DNA of 64,000 bases from contig JAGTJM010000010.1 of the NCBI GenBank assembly GCA_020747015.1, positions 310,001 to 374,000 of the forward strand. The letters are read 5' to 3'. The stretch comes from Pyrenochaeta sp. MPI-SDFR-AT-0127. Its lineage: Eukaryota > Ascomycota > Dothideomycetes > Pleosporales > Cucurbitariaceae. Numbering within the stretch: position 1 is the stretch's first letter; each line of letters begins with the position of its first letter. The position numbers and the translations under genes were made by a program. Below, piece by piece: positions 55,011 to 64,000 of this stretch. The notes beneath the pieces were generated by a model. It worked only from the letters and a program-made list of their open reading frames with translations. It made no database searches and had not been told where the DNA came from.

Positions 55011-56445
55011 GTCCGAGACTCGGGTAACTGGGTTTGGTTGCTTCAGGTATTCTATATTGGCTACTTTGGAGGTGGTGCTGAGTTTCGTACTTCTTGGTGT
55101 TGAGTGAATCGTTGCTTGTTGAGTGGTAAAACAGTCATCGTGGGTAAAGCTTTAAGGGGCCAGAATGAGAACATTGTAAAGCTTGACATCACAGCGTGAT
55201 TCCACCGTGTAAACATTCTATAGGATATATCGGCTTCTTCTCATTTTCGAACTAGTCATTGTGATCGCATTAAGCTGTTGAGTGGATTTATGGCAACGGG
55301 CTTTCTGTGTACTATTCATTAGATTAGAAGTAAAACATCGCAATAATTATGAAGGAAATTACGATTATGACTAGCAGAGTGTGTAGTAAGTAGCCATGGC
55401 AATGACGTGAGTTGACCAAGATCAGTTTTGTACTGAGTAGTGAGACAAAAACTCAATGAGCGCAAGTGCGGATAGTATGAATCATTTATTCAAATGGAAG
55501 CTTCAGGTACTTGAAATATATGGGATGAACTTTGCTTAATGAGACTGCTTCTGTGAATGAAACCTTGACTAGAGATGCGGGTATGATACACACAAATGAA
55601 TATCGACGTGCCACAATCGGACTCATCTACAGATGACCCAAAGAGTTCAGACCCGAGGGTTGGAGTCACAAAGTTAAACTACACGTAATGGGATATAACC
55701 ATAGGCGACTAGATGCGTCTGCATGAGTAGTTATATAGGAACGGGTGATCACATCATGCTAAGAACATTGCAGTGCATTCTAGATGTAACGTATTACCAC
55801 GTGGTCCTGTTCCGGCCATTCCCAGAATCAATGCTTCAGCTTCATTCCACTAAAGATCATCGGCCCAAGCAACGAGATCTCCGGATAGGAGAGCAGTGCA
55901 AATTGATCATTGTAAGCTGAGGACTTCGCGATCCATAAGCTCGCTCTCGCCGAAGCATGGAGCCACCGCATTTGTAGAAAGACAGTAATCAGATCGCCAC
56001 CTCCATTTTCCTCATTTGTGGCTTTCGGCAATCTTACGGCTGTTATCTGTGGAACATGATTTTGCTCAAAGAGATGAACAAAGGGTTAAGCAAGGGCGAT
56101 GCCTCGCCTAGGCCTTGGACAAACCTACATTCCTTCCGTCACGTGAGCTTACCGTGCCCCGAACTTATCTTGCAGCCACTCACAGACCTGTGTATCGAAG
56201 GCGGTGCCCGAGCTGAGATTCTTGGCAATCTAATCCAAAAGCCGTGTCCGGACGAAGGCGAGAGCTGTGGAGTGGCATTGTTCCGGTACCAACTCTCATG
56301 AACTGTTGGTAAAAGTTACAATGTGTTACAAATCAAGATTCTGCTGTCTTGTGTCACTGTCTACCAGTTTTCGGGCCACAAATATAATTATATCTCACCT
56401 TTTGTTCCTCACAGCTAAGCAATCAATGGTATCAGCTATTTCAAC
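55011..56445. other. intergenic between divergent genes
   Basis: About 1.4 kb between the J-protein (minus) and the 687-aa gene (plus). AT-rich, with short frames only. A CCATTCCCAG-type and other C-rich motifs occur, but nothing I can name. Confidence 0.45.
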
Positions 56446-58509
56446 ATGGGTCAACAATTGGCGTTGGACTACATGACTGTCATTGAGCCAGAAAATGGAG
56501 ACCTAGAGATGGTTAAATCGGAATCGTTAAAGAAAGCTGTCAGGGCTGCCATCATGAAGAGCCATTCGGCCCCAACACCAGTCGAAGGCAATGATCAAAC
56601 AAGGAACACCGTCAACGTTGTTGCCTGTGGCAACTCTCATGACAGTATTAACAAGTTATCACCGCCAATAATACCTTGGCCACATCATCGCCATGCGGTT
56701 GTGAGACGTCAATCATGCAGCACGATCGAAGACTCACCGGAACAGTCGAGGTCACCATCTCTAAGGCCTAGTCTACCATCTTCCGCCACAGTATCCAGCA
56801 TATGCACCGTTTGTAGTTTCGTGGAATTTAGTACGGTAATTTCACAGCGGTCCTCAGTTCTCAGACGGTTGAGATCGTCCATCAGCACATCTTCAATATC
56901 TGCACATACGAATCGCAGACCTATCTTGCTTCCATTGGACCTCCAGACACGCCCTGAGAAGACAGAAAAGAGATTTGTGGATGCTATTGGAATGATCATT
57001 CCTGGAGTATGCGATAGAAAGCAGTGCAGTCATCCGCGGGTACATTTTGTCTCAACATTCCGACTATGCGAGCCAATCGAGTATACGACTGCCCTAGCAG
57101 ATCATGGCATCACGTACACGGACTACTGTCGACTGGTGGCTGCACTCTCAAACTTTCTTGAAGAATCAAGCTTCGAGGCAAGGAGAAGGAGAACCGGTTC
57201 CGCAGCCATTGATTCTGGTAGTAAAGATGCCAATGCGAGTCTACGGAGGAGCCTCGGAACATCCTCAGTACCTCAAAGGAGCACAGTGTTCAATACCACT
57301 GAGCAATTAAAGAAAGCCAGGGAGAATGCAGTCGCCCTCAATGAGCTTCTCGAAGAGATAACGTGGAACCTCCAAGCAAGAGGCCTTCCGGTTATGATTT
57401 GTGTCAGTTCTTTTTCGCTGTTTGCTCCACATCAAATCTCAGAGGCGCACATTCAAGTGCTCCACGTAACGCTTGACCAAATGTTCCAAGCGACTCTCGT
57501 ATCCCAAGTCCGTCCAGATGCAACAACAACGAATTCGCCCATGGATAAATGTCTATCATTTATCGATTCGTCCAAATTGGCAAGGATGGAAGAAAGACCA
57601 TCTTATCCGAAGCACGAAAGTCAAACAGCTCTCGAAACGACAACAAGCACGACGGACGATGAACCTACCCATCATTACCAGCCTCAGAAGAGGTTCCGAC
57701 AATCACATCCTCGCGATCGCTCGAAGCCGACTCCTTGGTGGCCCAACGCCATTCCTTCTCGTAAACGCCAGGTTATGAGCGTCAATGCAGAACGGTATGG
57801 CTTAGATCCTTACTTTCGAGCCTGGATGAGAGCCAATATCAATTCTCGAACGCGATCAAAGACATTTGCGAAGTACATGATAGAGCAGGAAGATGACCCT
57901 TTTGTCAACACGAGACTGGAGTATGCCGAAGCGCCTTCCAAAGGGGCATTGGTGTTGGATGTGCTGCACAAATTTACGCAAGTGTGGAAAGAACAGCGTC
58001 CCAATACCATGAACAGGGCAAAATACGAGCACAACCGAAGACTCGAATGCCGCAAAACAATTGAGCATGGTTCCAGGCTGAGGCTCGTCCGTTTTGGGTT
58101 CAGGCATTCGATTCATCCACCCCACACAGCGGAGATGCATGGCCTTGGACTTACCAAAACACAATATGAGACAATACTATCCAAGATTGATGCCATCCAC
58201 GCCGATGCTCATCTAAACACCAAATGGCCAATGTCATACCTACAAGCACCATTGCGTATGATACGGCGACGAAGTTCCGGAGATGCGTTGCTGGAAGTGA
58301 GCGAATACATTCGTGAGTTGAACGCCTCGCAACGGCGCATTGTGTGGACGATTGAGAGGATACCAAGCGTGTTTGACAAAAGGCTTGCCAGAGACCGATC
58401 AGAGTGGGAGATAAGTGCATGGAATGGAGAGGATCCGCTCGAGTTGCTTATACAACTGGAGAGATGGGGCATCATTGAGAATCGGCTAGGCGTTGATGAT
58501 GAGGATTGA
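56446..58509 (+). CDS. hypothetical fungal protein (687 aa), intronless
   Basis: Uninterrupted 687-aa frame from MGQQLALDYMTV. I do not recognise a domain. The N-terminal third is Ser/Arg-rich. A more ordered part (about 180-260) holds paired Cys/His residues (PGVCDRKQCSHPRVHF, where two Cys are followed by two His) that could bind zinc but are not a known finger. The C-terminal 240 residues are basic and helical, with KRQVMSVNAERYGLDPYFRAW, SRTRSKTFAKYMIEQ, LRLVRFGFRHSIHPPHTAEM, and a final acidic GVDDED. No signal or membrane segment; a nuclear protein is possible. Codon use looks ordinary for the window. Confidence 0.72.
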   Translation: MGQQLALDYMTVIEPENGDLEMVKSESLKKAVRAAIMKSHSAPTPVEGNDQTRNTVNVVACGNSHDSINKLSPPIIPWPHHRHAVVRRQSCSTIEDSPEQSRSPSLRPSLPSSATVSSICTVCSFVEFSTVISQRSSVLRRLRSSISTSSISAHTNRRPILLPLDLQTRPEKTEKRFVDAIGMIIPGVCDRKQCSHPRVHFVSTFRLCEPIEYTTALADHGITYTDYCRLVAALSNFLEESSFEARRRRTGSAAIDSGSKDANASLRRSLGTSSVPQRSTVFNTTEQLKKARENAVALNELLEEITWNLQARGLPVMICVSSFSLFAPHQISEAHIQVLHVTLDQMFQATLVSQVRPDATTTNSPMDKCLSFIDSSKLARMEERPSYPKHESQTALETTTSTTDDEPTHHYQPQKRFRQSHPRDRSKPTPWWPNAIPSRKRQVMSVNAERYGLDPYFRAWMRANINSRTRSKTFAKYMIEQEDDPFVNTRLEYAEAPSKGALVLDVLHKFTQVWKEQRPNTMNRAKYEHNRRLECRKTIEHGSRLRLVRFGFRHSIHPPHTAEMHGLGLTKTQYETILSKIDAIHADAHLNTKWPMSYLQAPLRMIRRRSSGDALLEVSEYIRELNASQRRIVWTIERIPSVFDKRLARDRSEWEISAWNGEDPLELLIQLERWGIIENRLGVDDED

Positions 58510-59403
58510 GCATAATGGGCGAGAGCCGACGTGGTCATCGAGCTTGAACAGCTGAGATTAGAAAGTGGAGTGCCTGACTGGTCGCGGCGGAAGAAGTCTT
58601 TCACCAACACGCCTCCACAAGTCTTTTATGGAATTGTCACTATCATTGGCTATGTAAAGTGTGATAAACAGAAGTTGATCCCAACGATCTAAGGTTCCAC
58701 TTGTATCCACGCGAGAGTGCGGGAAGTGGGGACGGGAGAAGATCTTGGTAGACGGTCCTAGAGGTGACAAAGCCAATCACAGGAATTCCGCACCATCAAA
58801 AGCTTTGATATGGCGTTTGAAAGTGTGTAAGGATGTATAGTAATCGTCTTGTAGGAGATGCATAAGGTTGGAGTTGGAGGAAGGTTTGTGATATTTTGCC
58901 GTAGCGCCTCGGGACATTTCCGCGCTTCTTTCATAAGCAGGCCCACCCTATCACTCTAGATTACCGGTAGCCCGCCAACTTGACTCTACGCGACACGTCG
59001 TGATGCGTTCGGTGATACTATTGCGCCATAACCGGCAGTGCATCGCCTCATTCAGCTGCCTTTGCTCGTAATCACTGCGGAATCTGGCATCATTTCGGTC
59101 CTTCTGCATGGCAACAGGTATCGTATGCAACGATTCGTCGGTAGAGTGGCCCCATCGGCGTTGTAATGCCTATTGTTGCGATTGATAAGCCAGTGTTACT
59201 ACAGAGCTGGTTTGAAAAAGCACCGCAGAAGATGTGGGGCACGGAGGCAGAGATGGTATCATCACGTCTTCGAGGTGGGGTATATAAAGGCTGTGCCACC
59301 TCAACCATGTGTTCCATAAAGTAACAAACACTCTGCCCTACACACCTCTAACACAAACTTGAGTCATCCGTCTACTACAATCGAGCCTGGAGCTTTACTC
59401 ACA
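58510..59403. promoter_or_regulatory. promoter region of the NmrA-like gene
   Basis: About 890 bp between two plus-strand genes. No supportable gene. Its 3' part has a TATA box, and a CreA-type GTGGGG directly before it. Confidence 0.5.
59281..59290 (+). promoter_or_regulatory. TATA box (TATATAAAGG)
   Basis: A consensus TATA lies 114-123 bp upstream of the NmrA-like ATG and directly follows a GTGGGG (59275-59280), which matches the CreA consensus. A 5-codon upstream ATG frame (ATG at about 59307) sits in the possible 5' UTR. Confidence 0.65.
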
Positions 59404-60402
59404 ATGTCTTTCAAGAATGTTATAATTGCTGGCGTAAGTCATGATCCAAGCACTAGAGCAGATTAACCACACCGCTTCATCGCATAATATTTCCACTCTA
59501 GACACTTGGACTAATGGTAGTAGGCTGGTGGTAATCTGGGACCTTCAATTCTGAGCGCCTTTCTTAAAGATTCTTCCTTCAACGTCACCGTCCTTTCCCG
59601 CCCAGATTCCAAGACAACTTTCCCTGCAGGCGTCAAAGTTGTCAAGGCGGACTATGAATCGGTCTCCAGCTTGAAAGACGCTTTCCAAGGACAGGATGTA
59701 GTCATCTCGCTGGTGGCAGGCGTAGCTATTGGCGACCAAAACAAACTGATTGACGCTTCTATCGCGGCAGGCGTGAAGCGCTTCGTCCCGTCCGAGTTTG
59801 GAAGCAACGTGCCAAACAAGCGAACACGTGAGATTGTACCTGTTTTTGAAGGCAAGTTCGCTACAGTGAACTATCTGAAGAGTAAAGAGAGTGTAATTAG
59901 CTGGACAAGTATCATCACTGGCCCGTTTTTCGATTGGGGCCTGAAGGCTGGTTTCCATGGCTTCAACGCGGCCAACAAGACCGTCACCCTCTATGATGGT
60001 GGCAAGGGCAAATTTTCAACCACAAATCTCTACACAATCGGCCTCGCTCTCGTTAAATCGCTCGAGAAGCCAGACTTGACAAAGAACCAATACGTCTATG
60101 TCAGCTCGTTTGTAACAACCCAGCTAGAGATCCTTGCCGCCGCTGAGAAGATCACGGGCGAGAAGTGGACTGTCACCGATGTTAGTACCAAGGACCATAT
60201 CAAGGAGGGACAGGAGAAGCTTCAAAAGGGTGACTTCTCAGGCATTCTGAACCTACTCCAGGGTGTGACATTTAGCGTGGAAGAGGACCTGGGCGACTTG
60301 ACACCCCAAGGACTATGGAACGAGAAACTGGGCCTACCAAAGGATAATTTTGAAGACTCGATCAAGGCTGCGTTTGCAGGAAAGTATGCGCATGAGGCAT
60401 AG
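59404..60402 (+). CDS. NmrA/isoflavone-reductase-like NAD(P)-binding protein
   Basis: Atypical SDR of the NmrA/PCBER (isoflavone reductase-like) group, 302 aa. Two exons, 59404-59433 and 59524-60402. The 90-nt intron (GTAAGT to GGTAG) splits the Rossmann motif so that splicing gives MSFKNVIIAGAGGNLG, with GxGGxxG at residues 10-16. Further blocks: VTVLSRPDSKTTF, DVVISLVAG, KRFVPSEFGS (family-typical substrate strand), and a C-terminal part ending in GKYAHEA. The catalytic Lys of plant reductases is not clearly present, so it may be a redox sensor or a reductase of unknown substrate. Without the first exon the nucleotide-binding Gly motif is lost. Confidence 0.92.
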
Positions 60403-62932
60403 ACGTATACACACCTCGAAATATAAATCAAAATAATGACTCAGTGCTGCATGACACCAAATGATAGCTTTCTCGACCATATACTATTGCACTCATCACG
60501 GCGATTATTTCAAGCTGTGCTTCTCTCCCACTAGCGTGCTCCTAGATGTCCTCAATAGGGCTATCGCTTTTTCACTGCGGTTGTGAAATCACTTGAGTAT
60601 GATCTAGTGCGGTCCACATAACAAGATGAAAAATGTATGTACACTCGAAGGCTCCACGTGTGACCCATGCGACCCTACTCTAATAGACTAGCTCTTGTGC
60701 AGGAAAGTGCGACGGAATGCGCAAGACCAAGCGAGACACGAGGTTCTTCTCTTTAACCCTAAAAGTCAGACTGGAACCCATACAAGTGGGTGGGAAATGA
60801 CAACAGTACCTCTACGGTAACTTTACGTGTGATAACATAGGATGGCCTCTAGATACACTATCATTCTATCCCGAAGGTATCCATCAGTCACCTTTTGCTC
60901 GCAATTCACTTGTAGCTTAGCTAGCGGTTCCTAGAACAGGAAGTGTTGTCTAGTTGAATTACAATCTACATCTTCAAAGCCTCCAATCTCATGTATGCAC
61001 AATGCACACTGTATCCCTTTTTATCTGGAAATCATTAGGTAAAAGGATAGTATCGCCCCATCGCACTGTTCTCGTCTAACAGATAACCAGCCACACAAAG
61101 CTACAAACGGTCTAAAACCACAGCTGGATAGGAAGACAAAGAAATAAAGAATTTCTCGCTGGATAGCGACATTCTCCACCTGAAAGCGTTGTTGAACTGC
61201 ACGCTAGTATCACAACAACCTCTCGCGTCGACGAGACATTGGTCGCTGCTATAGGCTGCACACGCAAGTCCTTTGTATCCTACCGAGCAAATCAAATGCT
61301 CTCTATCCTTTTATCCATGCAACACTTGCTGACTACTGACTGCTGACTGGTGGCTTTTGGCTTGCTTGACATCATAGTTGAGTCTCCAATATCGTGACTA
61401 TTTTTCCGTCCGCGGAGTCTGGCGCAGGCTAGGAATAGGGTCCGCAAGCTAACCAGGGCTATTTATCATAGCCCTCTAAGGTCTCGATATGAGATTGCAG
61501 GTATAGACATCATTACTATCATACTTGGGCCATACAGAACCTAGCTCGAGTAGTTCCACGACCGGCTTTACTTCCGCATTTAAGTCCACGGAGGTCGTGG
61601 TTTGGATAGTGTGTCAAAACATATCCAAGGCGTTCGACACTGCAATTTAGAGTTCCTACCTGGAATTTCGAAGGCCAGAGACATAATTATATTTCGAGGA
61701 CTGACATTGGAACTTCATAGATAAGCCCTTCGCTCAACTTGCGTGATCTGGAATGTGTGTGCTGCGTGATCTCAGAATAGGGTTAGCCTCTTCAGAGCAT
61801 ACAATGTGCTAGCTTACAGGCGGATGCACTGGTGTCAAAGTGCAGTCCAATCCACGGATGTACCGATCTCCGCACGGGAGAACTAAAGTCTAGTTGTGCA
61901 AAGGCGCTCCAAGAAACATCCAAGTTTCAAATTTCAAGGCGCTTGATAGCGTAGTTGCCTGAAGGACCCCGCCTTCACAACTTTAGGCCCAGCTCCTCGA
62001 CGATGGTAGTAGTGACGTCGTGCGTGACACTTGGCTGGGATTGCACATGCACTATGCTAGATGGTGGATGCTGAAAGTAGTGCATGCCGATCTTTGTTCA
62101 ATCGTATGAATGGCGTGCGAGTGCGCATTTTTGGGAAAAAGCAACCAATGCTGCACATCTCGTGGAACAGATCGGCATCGCAGGGGCTTTTAGGCGCTCG
62201 ACTTCAAGATCCACAAGATGCAGTTAGTACAAATGTGGAAATATAGGCGACTGGCGTCGTTCCTGAAAGTAGTTGCAGCATACCGCAGCTGGAGCTGAAG
62301 TCTCAGAAGTTTGATGTCCGAAAATGCCGAAGATAGGGGTGAGAGGGTGAGGGGTCTTAAGTGGCGAATCAGGGTTTGCGGAACAATGACAATGACATTC
62401 CGGGATTTTCCATTTGGATAGTGCGAGAGAGTTTACCCTGTTGATTCACGATCCCTGTTGAATATGTCGAGTCAAGAGTTGTAAACCAAAGTGTTGCAGC
62501 TCCCATGCCTGGTGCACGGCACCTGCAAATGTGTCAGCCATTGCTAAAGTGGCTGAGGCCCCACGAAATGTTTAAGGAGGATGAGATATTCGGGTAGTGA
62601 TCTTCGCTCTCCCCCATTGGCGGTACCAAAGGTGAAAAGTCGCATTCGATGCCGGGACAGGTTTAGAGATTCAGCCCAGTCACTAACGTGTAGCGCCGGC
62701 AAGCTGAAGTCTCCGGCCTCTCGGTAGCATGGAACCGAACGGATAAGCTCATCGTATCCCTGATGTCGAATGTGTCACATCGCAACCGCACTACTATAGT
62801 GAAATACTGGTTGCCTTAATTTCAACTCCGTGGACTTTGGGCACCAGCGCCTTGACTCTGAAACTCTGCTCTCCATACAGCGTTAAAGGAAACTCTATTT
62901 TTAAGTCGAACGGTTGTGGAGCTGGTGCCGCA
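60403..62932. other. gene-poor region
   Basis: About 2.5 kb without a supportable gene. From about 62550 to 62880 the minus strand has overlapping open frames with coding-like composition (see findings) but no clear start or splice model. No repeats or transposon motifs were recognised. Confidence 0.4.
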
Positions 62933-63094
62933 CTACGATCCGCTGGGGCGTCCCAAGAAGCTCATCGGAGAGAAGTCCGTACGATTCACGAGCATCTCGT
63001 ATAGTTCGATTGGTATTTTGCGGCCGTTGAAATACGGTCTCAGTCCCAGTGAGTGATCGTGTCCTATGGAAAAACGAAGATGAGTCTTTGTCAT
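62933..63094 (-). CDS. tentative small ORF (53 aa), possible first exon
   Basis: An ATG at 63094 opens a 53-codon frame, MTKTHLRFSIGHDHSLGLR and on through GRKIPIELYEMLVNRTDFSP, ending at TAG. The composition looks coding. A donor-like GTAGTG overlaps the stop (AGCGGATC/GTAGTG). Joining it over a 42-nt intron to AAATAG would extend the frame by about 25 codons. No family recognised. It may be a small gene, an exon of a decayed gene, or chance; the stretch is open in several frames. Confidence 0.25.
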   Translation of the reverse strand: MTKTHLRFSIGHDHSLGLRPYFNGRKIPIELYEMLVNRTDFSPMSFLGRPSGS

Positions 63095-64000
63095 GGGAGC
63101 TCAGCAGTGCCGCCTTTCAGATGGAAAGACAAGGCGAAAGGAAAGATACATCGGTTTTAAAAAGTGAGCATCACAACTGGATTGCGCTTCGGAAGTCCCG
63201 GGACGAAGATTTGACATCGTGAGACTCTTGTAAGAATGATGGCTTCCCTGTCAAACATCAAGAAAGTGGTACGAGATACTCGAAAGGGAGGATTGCCCGT
63301 CGTAAGCCTGGGTACATTTGCTTGACGCATGGTTAGCATCTTTCGGCGAGATATCCATGTACCACTCAATGGACCGTGAGCTCGATTAGTCTGGCAACAA
63401 TTTTCCCCCAATGTCAGTTCTTAGATAATCCTGTTACTATACGAAGCGCAGATACACAGGCCAATTGCCGACCCGAGAAGTTGGTAGCAAATCATATATA
63501 TCGGAGACCATAGCCAATGCATCTTCCGTAGGAAATCTGGATGCAATGGTCGCTGCGACAGTTGTGGTTGCGGACAAAGGAATGCAGGATGAGCTTTCGA
63601 AATTAAGCCGACTAGTAGCAGGTTCCGATGGACTTGACAGCAATGCCAAACGATGGCGTGGGACTTGAGGAAGGAAAAAAACCAGTGAAACAGAGATTAA
63701 AGGTTGAAGACCGTATTCGAGACCAAACATTTGCAACGATAGCTCTTGCAGATACTGGCGTGGTGTCCTAAGTTCGGCCCGAACCCTACCCTGACTTGAG
63801 ACTGCGGATGGCCTAAGTACGAAAAGCGATCATTTTGTCGAGGTCAAACGTGTCAATTTGGCAGTGGTGTAAAGGAGGCAATTAGAGATATGATGGGGAA
63901 ATCGAGTTTGAATATGCGTTGGCGCTTGCGGTGACATGGAGCTGCAAGAGTGACATTCCCGAGGGTAGCCAAGGCGAAACCTTGGTATTGACACAAGACA
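63095..64000. other. 3' edge, no gene supported
   Basis: Frames of 67-99 codons are open on both strands at 63437-63736, so they cannot be told apart by length. Neither product is recognised. Exons of a gene lying beyond the window edge cannot be excluded. Confidence 0.35.

Noticed and set aside
59404..64000. Secondary-metabolite cluster around the NmrA-like enzyme
   Set aside because: No synthase, P450, transporter or cluster regulator lies beside it in the window.
1..64000. tRNA genes
   Set aside because: I looked for GGTTCGAATCC-type B boxes on both strands and found only partial matches without a paired A box or cloverleaf; a dedicated scan would be decisive.

Overview
The window looks like nuclear DNA of a filamentous ascomycete, most likely a Dothideomycete (Pleosporales-like). 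Genes carry short introns of about 45-70 nt with GT-AG ends and CTRAY-like branch points. arg-6 is the fungal bifunctional acetylglutamate kinase / acetylglutamyl-phosphate reductase. There are ascomycete cell-wall enzymes (GH5 mannanase, GH76 Dfg5/Dcw1-type). The taxonomic call is inference from gene content and is not proven here. I see no rRNA, tRNA, CRISPR array or intact transposon.

Layout. 1-6.7 kb: a disordered fungal protein, a tentative small minus-strand gene, signal peptide peptidase, and a VOC/glyoxalase-like protein. 7.1-13.2 kb, all minus: a tentative small multi-exon gene, a four-exon polytopic membrane protein with a large loop, and a secreted endo-beta-1,4-mannanase. 13.2-20.7 kb is gene-poor; the only gene I can support is a three-exon orphan of 153 aa. 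20.7-27 kb: LSM1, a newly assembled four-exon small gene, a short-chain dehydrogenase and the App1-type phosphatidate phosphatase. 27-33 kb: small hydrophilic proteins around the clamp-loader subunit RFC5, then MRS2 and a DUF1115-like protein that share a divergent promoter with a fused CRE/E-box. 33.8-43.2 kb: a 1181-aa UBA-domain protein and arg-6.

44-51.4 kb has a secretory and cell-wall theme: a Snc-type v-SNARE, a GPI-type GH76 enzyme, and a head-to-head pair made of a UAA-family nucleotide-sugar transporter (predicted UDP-GlcNAc) and a type II Golgi GT8/GNT1-like glycosyltransferase. Transporter and transferase could supply and use the same donor in the Golgi from one 406-bp promoter region. 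52.5-60.4 kb: RMT2 arginine methyltransferase, a C-terminal J-domain protein, an intronless 687-aa orphan and an NmrA/isoflavone-reductase-like enzyme. 60.4-64 kb has no clear gene, but its minus strand holds short open frames that may be a small or decayed gene.

For multi-exon genes the coordinates are the genomic span from start codon to stop codon. Exon joins were worked out by hand from splice consensus and reading phase, and need RNA evidence.
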